Assembly: GCF_006442795.2 (NCBI RefSeq)
Contig: NZ_CP083956.1
Coordinates: 3,945,501 to 4,009,500, forward strand
Direction of reading: 5' to 3'
Origin: Mesorhizobium sp. B1-1-8
GTDB taxonomy: Bacteria > Pseudomonadota > Alphaproteobacteria > Rhizobiales > Rhizobiaceae
Length of the DNA: 64,000 bases
Shown here piece by piece: positions 36,331 to 45,537 of this stretch. Within the stretch, counting starts at the first letter, position 1. Each line of letters starts with the position of its first letter. Under the pieces are notes generated by a model, which worked only from the letters and a program-made list of their open reading frames with translations, was not told the DNA's origin and searched no databases. The position numbers and the translations under genes were made by a program.

Positions 36331-37011
36331 ATGGATGTGAGCGTGTTCGAATATAGCGACGAAAACAGTGTTTTGCGCCAAGATCTCAGCTTTGCGTACC
36401 GTTTGCTGAAGCCGGCAAATGCGAGCGGCGAATGCTTGATCCTGCTGCACGGATCGGGCGTGGACGAGATGACGATGCTGCCGCTGGCGCAGCAAATCGC
36501 GCCGCGCGCGGTGCTGGTCTCGGCGCGTGGCCGCATCCCTCAGGAGGACGGCTTCCGCTGGTTCGAGCGGATCACGCCGACCAGGTTCGGGCAGGCGAGC
36601 ATCCGCGCCGAGACGGCGGCCTTCGCCGGTTTCGCGGCCGAGGCGGCGAAGCGTCATGGGCTGGACCTCGCGGCCGCCACTTTCCTCGGCTATTCGAACG
36701 GCGCCAATCTGGTTTCCAGCCTGATGCTGCTCCACCCGGGCCTCGTGCGCAGCGCGGCGCTGCTCAGGGCAATGCCGGTGCTCGACGATACGCCCGCGAC
36801 CGATCTCGGCGGAACGCGAGTGCTGATCATCGCCGGCGCCGCCGACCAGATTTACGGGCCCTTGGCGCCGGCCCTGGTGACGCTGCTCAGCCAGCGCGGC
36901 GCCGAAATCGATGCGCGCATCGTCGCCTCCGGCCATGAGTTCGGCGATGCCGATGCCGCGATCGTGCGGCAATGGCGCCTGCCGCCCGAGGGATCGGCAA
37001 CAGTCGCATAA
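36331..37011 (+). CDS. Alpha/beta hydrolase (phospholipase/carboxylesterase-like)
   Basis: A 226-residue cytosolic esterase. Seen: oxyanion-hole region ECLILLHGSGVDEMTMLPLA, nucleophile elbow TFLGYSNGANLVSSLMLLHP (GxSxG), Asp in VLIIAGAADQIYGPL and His in ASGHEFGDADAAIV, a full catalytic triad of the YpfH/EstB type. Substrate unknown. It precedes the telA-like gene by 121 bases but lacks clear coupling. Confidence 0.9.
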   Translation: MDVSVFEYSDENSVLRQDLSFAYRLLKPANASGECLILLHGSGVDEMTMLPLAQQIAPRAVLVSARGRIPQEDGFRWFERITPTRFGQASIRAETAAFAGFAAEAAKRHGLDLAAATFLGYSNGANLVSSLMLLHPGLVRSAALLRAMPVLDDTPATDLGGTRVLIIAGAADQIYGPLAPALVTLLSQRGAEIDARIVASGHEFGDADAAIVRQWRLPPEGSATVA

Positions 37012-37132
37012 CGGTCAAAAAAGTAACGTATTTCACAGCGGTAGCCGCCGATCCCTTTCATTGTCCACAGCGGCGACATATCTCTGTCACAAACCGTCTA
37101 TCGAGATACTGTTCACTGAGGGGGAGGTCTGC
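37012..37132. other. Spacer upstream of the telA gene
   Basis: 121 bases between the esterase stop and telA. GGGGAGG at 37121-37127 is a strong ribosome binding site. The promoter of the four-gene unit probably lies here. Confidence 0.3.
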
Positions 37133-38212
37133 ATGGCCGGCGAGAACAGCATCACTTTGCTCGACGACACTTCGCAATTGCCGGTTATCGCGGCCAGTCC
37201 GGGCGAGGTCGCCAAGATCGAGGGCGGCATCGACATCCGCGATCGCGCGGCTATTTCGGTTTTCGGCGACCGCGCCCAGCAGTCCGTCAGCGACTATGCC
37301 GACAAGATCCTGTCGCAGATCCGCAACCGCGATCTCGGCGACACCGGTCAGCTTCTCACCGACATCATCATGAAGGCCAAGAACCTCGATCCCGCTTCGC
37401 TGAAGCAGGAAGGTTTTTTGAGCAACCTGTTCTCTTCGTTCAAGGCGCGGCTCGAACGTTTCAAGGAAAAATACGAGGATGTGGCCGGGCAGATCGACCG
37501 CATCGGCCTGGAGCTCGACCGCCACAAGGACACGCTGCGGCGCGATATCGCCGTGCTCGACGACCTGCATGAGCAGACCAAGGACTCGATCCTCAACCTT
37601 GACGCCTATGTCCAGGCCGGCAAGAAATTCGTCGACGACTACCGCGCCCATGAACTGCCCAAGCTGAAGGCGGCGGCCTTGGCCAAGAGCGCCGACGCCG
37701 CCGGCTCGCTGGAGGCGCAGACGTACCAGGACGCCGTGCAGGCGCTCGACCGGCTGGAAAAGCGCATCTTCTACCTGGTGCAGGCGCGCCAGCTTGGCAT
37801 CCAGCAGCTGCCGCAAATCCGCATCGTGCAGTCCGGCGACGAGACGCTGATCGAGAACCTGCAGGCGACGTCGGCGCTGACCGTGCCGGCCTGGAAGCAG
37901 AAGATGGTCATCCTGCTTGGCCTCACCAACCAGAAGTCGGCGCTCGAACTGCAAAAGACGGTGACGGACGCCACCAACGAGATGATCCGCCAGACCTCGA
38001 AGATGATGAAGGACCAGGCGATCTCCATCGAGGAGCAGGCGCAGCGCGGCATCGTCGATGTCGAGACGCTGGCGCAGGCCAATCGCGATCTCATCGACAC
38101 CGTCCAGGGCGTGCTCAAGGTGCAGGAGCAAGGCCGCCAGAAGCGAGCCGACGCCGAGAAGCAGATGGACCAGATGACCGCCGATCTCAAGAAGGCGCTC
38201 ACCCAGGGCTGA
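37133..38212 (+). CDS. telA: TelA-family toxic anion resistance protein
   Basis: A 359-residue TelA/KlaA-type protein, a long helical cytosolic protein. Seen: FSSFKARLERFKEKYEDVAG, DRIGLELDRHKDTLRRDIAV, then VLDDLHEQTKDSILNLDAYV, and the C-terminal QATSALTVPAWKQKMVILLG with TNQKSALELQKTVTDATNEM, all characteristic of TelA. ATG 37133 lies after GGGGAGG. TelA proteins are named for tellurite resistance but are more widely tied to membrane and stress responses. It heads a tight unit with a binding-protein/vWA lipoprotein, an XpaC-like protein and a second binding protein. Confidence 0.92.
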   Translation: MAGENSITLLDDTSQLPVIAASPGEVAKIEGGIDIRDRAAISVFGDRAQQSVSDYADKILSQIRNRDLGDTGQLLTDIIMKAKNLDPASLKQEGFLSNLFSSFKARLERFKEKYEDVAGQIDRIGLELDRHKDTLRRDIAVLDDLHEQTKDSILNLDAYVQAGKKFVDDYRAHELPKLKAAALAKSADAAGSLEAQTYQDAVQALDRLEKRIFYLVQARQLGIQQLPQIRIVQSGDETLIENLQATSALTVPAWKQKMVILLGLTNQKSALELQKTVTDATNEMIRQTSKMMKDQAISIEEQAQRGIVDVETLAQANRDLIDTVQGVLKVQEQGRQKRADAEKQMDQMTADLKKALTQG

Positions 38213-38222
38213 CGGGACCTAA

Positions 38223-39794
38223 ATGCCGAAGACGCTGACGTCCGTTCTCGCGCTGGCGGCCTCGCTGCTGCTGGCGGCCTGCAATTCGAGCAATGTCAAA
38301 TTCTCGATCGTTTCCGGCTCCGAGAACACGGTGCTCGAGCCGATCGTGCAGGAATTCTGCGCCAAGCAGGGCGCGACCTGCACCATGTCCTACCAGGGAT
38401 CGCTCGACATCGGGCTCGGCCTGCAGAAGCCCGGCGGACTGGACCAGGATGCGGTTTGGCCGGCCTCGAGCGTCTGGGTCGACCTGTTCGATTCCGGCCG
38501 CAAGGTGCGCAATTTGACCTCGATCGCGCAGATGCCGGTCATCCTCGGCGTGCGCAAGTCCAAGGCGGCCGATCTCGGCTGGATCGGCAGGGACGTGTTC
38601 ATGAAGGACATCCTTGCGGCGGTGAAGGACGGCAAGCTGAAATTCCTGATGACCTCGGCCACGCAGTCCAATTCCGGCGCCAGCGCCTATCTGGCCATGC
38701 TGTCCAGCGCGCTCGGCGGCAAGCAGGTGATCGAGCCGGGCGACCTCGACAATCCAACCGTGCACGACACGGTCGGCGCCCTGCTGCAAGGCGTCGAGCG
38801 GTCCTCCGGCTCGTCCGGCTGGCTGGCCGACCTCTATGTAGACTCCGCGCGCGGCGGCACGCTCTATGACGCGATGTGGAACTACGAAGCGACGCTGAAG
38901 GAGACCAACGACAAGCTGAAGCAATTGGGCGACGAGCCGCTTTATGCGATCTATCCGGCCGATGGCGTGGCGGTCGGCGATTCCCCGCTCGGCTTCATCG
39001 ACCATGGCCGCGGCCCGGAGGTCGAAAAATTCTTCACCGACCTGCTTGCCTATCTGCAAACGGACGCAGTGCGCAAACGCATCGCCGACAGCGGCCGGCG
39101 GTTGCCGCTTGGCGGGGCGGCGATCCAGGCGAGCGCCGAGCCGGACTGGAATTTCGATCCGGGCAAGCTGGTGACGTCGATACGCATGCCGGAGCCGGCG
39201 GTGATCCGCACGGCGCTGAACCTCTATCAGGAGGCCCTGCGCAAGCCGTCGCTGACGGCGCTCTGCTTCGATTTTTCGGGTTCGATGGAGAACGAGGGCG
39301 AAAGCCAGCTGCAGGCGGCCGCGCAGTTCCTGTTCACGCCGGAAAAGGCGAGCGAGGTGCTGGTGCAGTGGACGCCGTCCGACGACATCTTCGTGCTGCC
39401 TTTCGACAGCACGGTGCGCGATATTTTCGAGGCGAAAGGCGATCCGGCGGGCCAGAGCCAACTGCTCGGCGCGGTGGCGCAGCAGCATGCCGGCGGCGGC
39501 ACCGACATGTATGCCTGCGCCCAGCAGGCATTGCAGAAGATCACCGCGACCGCCGACCTGTCGAAATATCTGCCGGCCATCGTCATCATGACGGACGGCC
39601 GCACCGATGGGAGCGCCGAGCCGTTCCTTGCCCAATGGCGCCAGGCGCCGGTGCGGGTGCCTGTGTTCGGCATCACCTTCGGCGACGCCGACAAGAGCCA
39701 GCTCGACAGCCTCGCCAAGGCGACCTCGGCGCGGGTCTTCGACGGCGGTGGCGATCTCGCCGGCGCCTTCCGCGCCGCGCGCGGCTATAACTAG
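38223..39794 (+). CDS. Lipoprotein with substrate-binding and vWA domains
   Basis: A 523-residue exported lipoprotein: the signal LTSVLALAASLLLAACNSSN has the LAAC lipobox. Residues about 28-330 resemble an extracellular solute-binding protein (starts SSNVKFSIVSGSENTVLEPI, has TSATQSNSGASAYLAMLSSA). Residues about 345-523 are a vWA domain with a MIDAS box LCFDFSGSMENEGESQLQAA, GGGTDMYACAQQALQKITAT and AIVIMTDGRTDGSAEPFLAQ. Together it could bind a ligand and signal or assemble through a metal site. It follows telA by 10 bases. Confidence 0.88.
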   Translation: MPKTLTSVLALAASLLLAACNSSNVKFSIVSGSENTVLEPIVQEFCAKQGATCTMSYQGSLDIGLGLQKPGGLDQDAVWPASSVWVDLFDSGRKVRNLTSIAQMPVILGVRKSKAADLGWIGRDVFMKDILAAVKDGKLKFLMTSATQSNSGASAYLAMLSSALGGKQVIEPGDLDNPTVHDTVGALLQGVERSSGSSGWLADLYVDSARGGTLYDAMWNYEATLKETNDKLKQLGDEPLYAIYPADGVAVGDSPLGFIDHGRGPEVEKFFTDLLAYLQTDAVRKRIADSGRRLPLGGAAIQASAEPDWNFDPGKLVTSIRMPEPAVIRTALNLYQEALRKPSLTALCFDFSGSMENEGESQLQAAAQFLFTPEKASEVLVQWTPSDDIFVLPFDSTVRDIFEAKGDPAGQSQLLGAVAQQHAGGGTDMYACAQQALQKITATADLSKYLPAIVIMTDGRTDGSAEPFLAQWRQAPVRVPVFGITFGDADKSQLDSLAKATSARVFDGGGDLAGAFRAARGYN

Positions 39795-39801
39795 GCGGAC
39801 G

Positions 39802-40419
39802 ATGCGCGGTTTGTTCGGCAATGACTGGAACTGGATCGTGGCGGGCCTCGTCTCGGCCGCGCTGCTGATCGGTCTGAGCACGCTCACCCATTTCCCATTC
39901 CTGGTCTCGGCGGTGATTTCAGTGCTGGTCTTTGCCGGTCTGATTTTCGTGCTGGCACCGCGCGCGCTGTTCGAAGGGCTCGATCTCAGCACGCTGAGCG
40001 GCAGCCGCGTCGCGTTTGCCCGCGAGCTGCTGGCGCAGGCGCAGCCCGCCGCGGACCGCCTCTCGGCAGCAGCCGGCTCGATCGCCGACAAAGACATGAA
40101 GGCCAAGGTGAAGAACCTGTCGGATATCGCCGCCGACGTGATCTCCAAGGTCGAGGCCAAGCCGGAAAGCGCACCTTCGGTGCGCCGCTTCCTCACCTAT
40201 TACGTGCCGCAGGCGGCCGAAGTGGCGGAAGGCTACGCGACGCTGGCCAACCGGCGGGCGCCAAGCCAAGCGCGGCTTGGCAATGTCGGCGCGGTGATCA
40301 CCAAGCTGCAGGACGCCTTCGTGCATTATTCCGACAGCCTGGCCGACTCCGAGCTCGGCACGCTCGACGTCGACCTTCGACTCATTCAGGAGTCGCTGAA
40401 AGAGGATATCGGTCGCTGA
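39802..40419 (+). CDS. XpaC-like (5-bromo-4-chloroindolyl phosphate hydrolysis family) protein
   Basis: A 205-residue protein with two N-terminal membrane helices (VAGLVSAALLIGLSTLTHFP, VSAVISVLVFAGLIFVLAPR) and a cytosolic helical domain (PAADRLSAAAGSIADKDMKA to the end), a layout of the XpaC family. XpaC-like and TelA genes are neighbours in many genomes. ATG 39802, 7 bases after the preceding stop. It ends in TGATGG, sharing a base with the next gene's start. Confidence 0.8.
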   Translation: MRGLFGNDWNWIVAGLVSAALLIGLSTLTHFPFLVSAVISVLVFAGLIFVLAPRALFEGLDLSTLSGSRVAFARELLAQAQPAADRLSAAAGSIADKDMKAKVKNLSDIAADVISKVEAKPESAPSVRRFLTYYVPQAAEVAEGYATLANRRAPSQARLGNVGAVITKLQDAFVHYSDSLADSELGTLDVDLRLIQESLKEDIGR

Positions 40420-41525
40420 TGGCCATTTCACGCCGCGCTTTCGGACTGGGACTGCTGGCCGCTGCCGCGGCAGGCACCGGTGGCTATGTGACGTTGAAGG
40501 ACCGGCCGGAGTTTCGCGGCTATCTCGGCAACCGGGCGCATCTGTTCGGCTTCATCGGCGGCGAGAAGCAGGCCTTCCTCGCCGATCCGGATGTCGCGCA
40601 CGCGCTCGGCGGCTACGGGCTGGAGCTCGACGCGCGCGTCGCCGGCTCGGTCGAGATGGTGCGCGAACCGGCCCTGCTGACGCAAAAGCCGCAATTCCTG
40701 TGGCCGTCCTCGTCGATCATGGTCGACCTGGCCCGAAAAAGCGGCGTCGCGATCCGCAACGACCAGGTCGTGCTCAATTCGCCGATCGTCGTCTACACCT
40801 GGGGGCCGGTGGTCGAGGGCCTGAAGAAGAGCGGACTGGTGACGGTCGCCGCCAAGGGCGGCTACAACCAGCTCGACCTCAAGGCGCTGCTCGACGCCAT
40901 CCTTGCCGGCAAGAACTGGTCGGATCTCGGCATCGCCGAACTCTATGGCCGCGCCCGCATCGTCTCCACTGACCCCAACCGCTCCAATTCGGGCTTCATG
41001 TTCGCCGGCTTGGCGCTCAGCCTGCTGAGCGGCGACGTGGCAACCCAGGAACTGCTTGCCCAGCATGGCGAAAAGGCAAAGGCGCTCTTCCGCAGCATGG
41101 GGCTGAAATCGTCCTCGTCCGGCAAACTCTTCGACCAGTATATCGCCGGCGGGCTCGGCGCCGAACCGATGGCGATCGGCTACGAGAACCAGCTGGTGGA
41201 ATGGGCGCTCGCCGACCCGGCGCGCTGGCAGCGGGTGCAGGCCGGCGCCGGCGCCAAGCCCGAAATCCTCTATCCGCGCCCGACCGTCTATTCGGCGCAT
41301 CCGCTGATCGTTGTCGATCCGGCCGTCGACCCGCTGCTGGAAGCACTGACCAGCCCGAAGCTGCAGGAACTCGCCTGGTCGAAGCACGGCTTCCGCGGGC
41401 CGCTCGGCACGGTGGCCGCCGGCTCGGACACGATCGCCGGCGTGCGGCCGGCCGAGATCGAGGCGGTGCTGCCGATGCCGTCGGCTGACGTGATGCTTTC
41501 GCTGCTGTCGCAGCTGGAAGTCTAG
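40419..41525 (+). CDS. Substrate-binding-like exported protein
   Basis: A 368-residue protein whose N-terminus MAISRRAFGLGLLAAAAAGT has twin arginines (SRRAFGL) and a hydrophobic stretch, either a Tat signal or an anchor. The rest resembles a type 2 periplasmic binding protein: LGNRAHLFGFIGGEKQAFLA, LARKSGVAIRNDQVVLNSPI, RIVSTDPNRSNSGFMFAGLA and YENQLVEWALADPARWQRVQ. The last gene of the telA unit; its start shares a base with the previous stop. Ligand unknown; it is probably a partner to the vWA lipoprotein. Confidence 0.8.
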   Translation: MAISRRAFGLGLLAAAAAGTGGYVTLKDRPEFRGYLGNRAHLFGFIGGEKQAFLADPDVAHALGGYGLELDARVAGSVEMVREPALLTQKPQFLWPSSSIMVDLARKSGVAIRNDQVVLNSPIVVYTWGPVVEGLKKSGLVTVAAKGGYNQLDLKALLDAILAGKNWSDLGIAELYGRARIVSTDPNRSNSGFMFAGLALSLLSGDVATQELLAQHGEKAKALFRSMGLKSSSSGKLFDQYIAGGLGAEPMAIGYENQLVEWALADPARWQRVQAGAGAKPEILYPRPTVYSAHPLIVVDPAVDPLLEALTSPKLQELAWSKHGFRGPLGTVAAGSDTIAGVRPAEIEAVLPMPSADVMLSLLSQLEV

Positions 41526-41555
41526 ATAGCCGACCTGAAGCTCCGGCCTCTACCT

Positions 41556-42944
41556 CTACCCCTGCCCCATCCTGTTCCAGGCGTCCAACCCGGCGATCTT
41601 GTAGGCTTCGGCCAGCGTCGGATAGTTGAAGGTGTTGTTGACGAAGAAGTCGACGGTGCCGCCGAGATTGATCACGGCCTGGCCGATATGGATGAGCTCG
41701 GTGGCGCCCTCGCCGACGATATGGGCGCCGAGCAGGCGGCGCGTCTCGATCGAGAACAACAGCTTCAGGAAGCCGGTGTTGACGCCCATGATGTGACCGC
41801 GCGAGGTCTCGCGGAAGCGCGCGACGCCGACCTCGTAGGCGACGCCGCTTTCGCGCACCTGCTCCTCCGACTGGCCGACGGTGGAAATTTCCGGCACGGC
41901 ATAGATGCCATAGGGAAAGGTCTCAGGCGGCGGCGGCAGCGTGACGCCAAAGGCGTGGCAGGCGGCCACCCTGCCCTGCTCCATCGAGGTTGAGGCAAGG
42001 CTCGGAAAGCCGATGACGTCGCCGGCGGCATAGATGTGGGGCACGCTGGTCTGGAATGTGTGCGGGTCGACCTTGATGCGCCCTCTCGGGTCGGCCTCGA
42101 TACCGACCACGTCAAGGCCAAGGCTGCCGACATTGCCGGTGCGGCCGGCGGCATAAAGCACGATCTCGGATCGGATGGTGCGGCCGTCGGCGAGCGTCAC
42201 CTCGGCATAGTCCGGCTTGGAGGCGATTTCCTTGACGGTGCTGCCCAGGCGGATCGTCATGCCGCGGTCGCGCATCTGATGGATGAAATCGTCGACGATC
42301 TCGCGGTCGACGAAATCGAGGATGGTATTGCGCGGTTCGACCAGCGTCACCGGCACGTCGAGCGCCGAAAAGATGGTGGCATATTCGACGCCGATGACGC
42401 CGGCGCCGATCACCGTCAGCGTGCGCGGCAGATGGTGGAGCTCCAGCATCTCGTCGCTGTCGAAGACACGCTTCCGGTCGAAGGGCACGTCGGCCGGACG
42501 ATGCGGCCTGGTGCCGACGGCGATCAGCGCGTTGGCGAAACCGATCTCGCTGTAGTCGCCATTGTCGGCGGTCAGGCTGACCCTGTTGGGGCCGATGAAC
42601 TTCACGGCCGCGCGTGCGCTCTTGACGGTGTTGCGCATGAACTGGTGCTGCAGCACCTCGACCTCGTGATCGAGCGTCTTGTGCAGGCGCTCGACAAGAT
42701 CGCCGACCGAAATGTCCTGCTTGACCCGGTAACCGCGCCCATAGAAGCCGCGCTCGCGCCAGCCGGAGAGATTGAGCACCGTTTCGCGCAGCGTTTTCGA
42801 CGGGATGGTGCCGGTGTGGACCGAGACGCCGCCAAGGCGCCGGCCCCTGTCGACCACCAGCACGGATTTGCCAAGCTTGGCCGATTGCACCGCGGCACGG
42901 CGCCCGGAAGGCCCGCTGCCGATGACCAGCATATCGTAGTCCAT
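41556..42944 (-). CDS. sthA: Soluble pyridine nucleotide transhydrogenase
   Basis: A 462-residue flavoprotein moving hydride between NADPH and NAD. Seen: FAD site DMLVIGSGPSGRRAAVQSAK, GGVSVHTGTIPSKTLRETVL, NAD(P) site TVIGAGVIGVEYATIF, and the second FAD motif PHIYAAGDVIGFPSLASTSM. In the usual redox-active CxxxxC position the sequence is SVHTGT, lacking both cysteines, as expected for this class rather than for a dihydrolipoyl dehydrogenase. Convergent with the telA unit. Confidence 0.95.
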   Translation of the reverse strand: MDYDMLVIGSGPSGRRAAVQSAKLGKSVLVVDRGRRLGGVSVHTGTIPSKTLRETVLNLSGWRERGFYGRGYRVKQDISVGDLVERLHKTLDHEVEVLQHQFMRNTVKSARAAVKFIGPNRVSLTADNGDYSEIGFANALIAVGTRPHRPADVPFDRKRVFDSDEMLELHHLPRTLTVIGAGVIGVEYATIFSALDVPVTLVEPRNTILDFVDREIVDDFIHQMRDRGMTIRLGSTVKEIASKPDYAEVTLADGRTIRSEIVLYAAGRTGNVGSLGLDVVGIEADPRGRIKVDPHTFQTSVPHIYAAGDVIGFPSLASTSMEQGRVAACHAFGVTLPPPPETFPYGIYAVPEISTVGQSEEQVRESGVAYEVGVARFRETSRGHIMGVNTGFLKLLFSIETRRLLGAHIVGEGATELIHIGQAVINLGGTVDFFVNNTFNYPTLAEAYKIAGLDAWNRMGQG

Positions 42945-43141
42945 GTCCCGTCCCCTGGCGTCTTGCTGCGCCGCAGCAAGCTAACGCCATCCACGTCGTG
43001 AATTCAACCGGTTCAAACGACACCCGGCACTGCCCGCCGCCGCATGCGCTGATCCGACGATCTTGATTCCGCCACAGGCTTTCACCATTTCAGGAGCGAA
43101 TGGCCGGCACCCTATCGCGGGCCACGTTACGAGGACATGAC
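42945..43141. other. Divergent spacer between sthA and RDD gene
   Basis: A 197-base spacer. GAGGAC lies before the RDD ATG; no operator is evident. Confidence 0.3.
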
Positions 43142-43612
43142 ATGAACGCGCGCGTGCTTGACGGCGAAATCATCACCACCCGGTTCGAGGATACCCGCGC
43201 CTATCGCGGCGTGCGCACCAGGCGTATCCTTGCGTTTATCCTCGACTGCTTCATCGTCGCGTTGCTGACCATTCCGTTCGCCATCCTGGTGTTCTTCCTC
43301 GGGCTGCTCACGCTTGGCCTTGGCTGGACGCTGTTTTCCGTGCTGTTGCCGTCGGTTGCGATTCTCTACATCTGGAACACGCTGGGCAGCACCGACCAGG
43401 CGACGACCGGCATGAAGATCATGGGCATAAGGTTGGAGAGGCTGGACGGCAGCCGCATCGACGGCCTGACCGCGGTCGTGCATTCGGTGCTGTTCTGGGC
43501 CGCCAACGTCATCCTGACGCCGCTGGTGCTGCTCGTGACGCTGTTTTCCGACCGCAAGCGCACGCTGCATGACCTGCTGCTCGGCACCGTGGTCACCCGC
43601 AGCGATATCTGA
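43142..43612 (+). CDS. RDD-family membrane protein
   Basis: A 156-residue protein with three to four hydrophobic helices. Seen: GVRTRRILAFILDCFIVALL with the R-x-D-like arginine/aspartate pair, the GLLTLGLGWTLFSVLLPSVA helix, SLWN-like WNTLGSTDQATTGMKIMGIR and KRTLHDLLLGTVVTR. RDD proteins are of unknown biochemical role, some as transporters. ATG 43142 is chosen since the frame's earlier ATG region lacks family character. Confidence 0.88.
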   Translation: MNARVLDGEIITTRFEDTRAYRGVRTRRILAFILDCFIVALLTIPFAILVFFLGLLTLGLGWTLFSVLLPSVAILYIWNTLGSTDQATTGMKIMGIRLERLDGSRIDGLTAVVHSVLFWAANVILTPLVLLVTLFSDRKRTLHDLLLGTVVTRSDI

Positions 43613-43760
43613 TGTTGTCCGCGGCCGCCCTGGTCAAGCCACGGCACCGGCTGTGCCGAAATATGATCGCCGCAGGGCCGCCCGGGCAGCACAATCCTGT
43701 TGAATTTTTCGCCGACCGGGCCAAAGGTAGAGCGATTCGCAGGAGCACTCCCAAGTATCG

Positions 43761-44525
43761 ATGACGCAGCATCCGACCCAGTCGCCGCAGTTCTTCCTGA
43801 CCGCGCCGTCGCCGTGCCCTTATCTCGAGGGCCAGTTCGAGCGCAAGGTGTTCACGCACCTCGTCGGCGACAAGGCTCCCGAGATGAACGACCTGTTGAC
43901 GCAAGGCGGCTTCCGGCGCTCGCAGAACATCGCCTACCGGCCGGCCTGCGAATCCTGCCGTGCCTGCGTCTCGGTGCGCATCCTGGCGCAGGAATTCACC
44001 GCCAGCCGCAACATGCGCCGCGTCATTCAGCGCAATGCCGACCTTATCGGCGCCATGCATGACGCGCAGCCCTCGACCGAGCAGTATTCGCTGTTCCGTG
44101 GCTATCTCGACGCCCGCCACCGTCGCGGCGGCATGTCGGACATGACGGTGCTCGACTATGCGATGATGGTCGAGGACACCCATGTCGACACCAAGATCAT
44201 CGAATACCGGCGCCGTGGCCCGGACACCTTCATCACCGGCAAGGGCCAGGGCGAGCTGATCGCGGTGGCGCTGACCGACAAGATGGCCGACGGGCTGTCG
44301 ATGGTCTATTCCTACTTCAATCCGGATTTCGAGGACCGCTCGCTCGGCACCTTCATGATCCTCGACCACATCGCCCGCGCCAGGGCCATGGGACTGCCCC
44401 ATGTCTATCTCGGCTACTGGGTCAACGGCTCGCGCAAGATGAATTATAAGATGCGCTTCATGCCGCAGGAGCATCTCGGCCCGAAAGGCTGGGAACGCTA
44501 CGACCACGAAGCGGTCACGCGCTGA
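43761..44525 (+). CDS. bpt: Aspartate/glutamate leucyltransferase Bpt
   Basis: A 254-residue tRNA-dependent aminoacyl-protein transferase of the Bpt/ATE1 family, which adds Leu to N-terminal Asp or Glu and sends proteins to ClpS/ClpAP. Seen: [40 protein letters not shown], the [12 protein letters not shown] box, DVLKGYW-like [19 protein letters not shown]. The Cys pair at [13 protein letters not shown] is the metal-like site of the ATE family. Confidence 0.93.
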   Translation: MTQHPTQSPQFFLTAPSPCPYLEGQFERKVFTHLVGDKAPEMNDLLTQGGFRRSQNIAYRPACESCRACVSVRILAQEFTASRNMRRVIQRNADLIGAMHDAQPSTEQYSLFRGYLDARHRRGGMSDMTVLDYAMMVEDTHVDTKIIEYRRRGPDTFITGKGQGELIAVALTDKMADGLSMVYSYFNPDFEDRSLGTFMILDHIARARAMGLPHVYLGYWVNGSRKMNYKMRFMPQEHLGPKGWERYDHEAVTR

Positions 44526-44640
44526 TCCGCTTTTAGACTTTCATCCTTAAACTGTTTCCAAGGCAGGAGATACTTTCGGCCGCCTGGCTGAAGAGTGCCA
44601 TTGCGCCGTATCACCTGCATTTCATTGCGAAAGTTGCCTT

Positions 44641-45537
44641 ATGTCTTCCCATCACGACCACCAGAAAGGCCTTCTGATCACCGCCGCCGGCGGGCTGATG
44701 CTGACCTTCGATATTCCGCTGATCCGGCTTGCCGACGGAGGCGCATGGACGATCATGTTGCTGCGTACCGCCACCACCTTCGTCGCGGCCATGATCATCT
44801 GGTCGGTCTGGCGCGCGATGAGCCGGAACGCTCCACAGCTCATCCCCGGCCGGGCGGGACTTGTCGTTGCCATATGCTATGGGCTGACAGGGGTCACCTT
44901 CGTCACCGCCGTCTATCACACCTCGACCGCCGACCTGGTGTTCATCCTCGCCTTCAACACCGTGTTCGCGGCATTGCTGTCCTGGGTATTCCTCGGCGAA
45001 AGACCCCGGCTGGTGACGATCGCGGCGATGCTGATCATGATTTTCGGTGTGCTGATAATCGTCGGCGGGTCCGTCGGCACCGGCCATCTGTTCGGCGACT
45101 TCATGGCGCTGTGCTCGGCTTTCTTCGTCGCCGTGGCCATCACCATTTCGCGCACCACCGACAAGGACATGGGGTTCACCGCGCTAGTCGGCGTGCTTCT
45201 GCCGCTCGGGCTGGCGGCCTTCATGGTCACCGGCGAGGGTTTCCACGTGAATGCGCCGTGGTGGATCATCTTCAACGGCGCCGTCGTCATGCCGATCTCG
45301 TTCTTCTGCCTTGCCAACGGACCAAAATACATTTCGGGACCGGAAGTGGCGATGTTCTACCTGCTGGAGACGGTGCTGGCGCCGGTCTGGGTCTGGATGA
45401 TTTTTGCCGAGACGCCGTCGCGCAACAGCCTGATCGGCGGCGCGATCCTGATCGTGACGCTGGTCGCCCATTCGCTGTGGCAACTGCATGAGGGCCGCAA
45501 GCGCCGCGCCGACCTCGCGGTGCATCATCCGGCCTGA
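44641..45537 (+). CDS. DMT-superfamily (EamA) transporter
   Basis: A 298-residue protein with ten hydrophobic segments in two EamA repeats: AGGLMLTFDIPLIRLADGGA, FVTAVYHTSTADLVFILAFN, LLSWVFLGERPRLVTIAAML in the first; FVAVAITISRTTDKDMGFTA and SFFCLANGPKYISGPEVAMF in the second. Substrate unknown. Its last codons overlap the end of the convergent AI-2E permease gene by 13 bases. Confidence 0.88.
   Translation: MSSHHDHQKGLLITAAGGLMLTFDIPLIRLADGGAWTIMLLRTATTFVAAMIIWSVWRAMSRNAPQLIPGRAGLVVAICYGLTGVTFVTAVYHTSTADLVFILAFNTVFAALLSWVFLGERPRLVTIAAMLIMIFGVLIIVGGSVGTGHLFGDFMALCSAFFVAVAITISRTTDKDMGFTALVGVLLPLGLAAFMVTGEGFHVNAPWWIIFNGAVVMPISFFCLANGPKYISGPEVAMFYLLETVLAPVWVWMIFAETPSRNSLIGGAILIVTLVAHSLWQLHEGRKRRADLAVHHPA

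Noticed and set aside
38199-40196. 665-codon minus-strand open frame over the telA unit
   Set aside because: Antisense to two genes with clear domains; a high-GC artefact.
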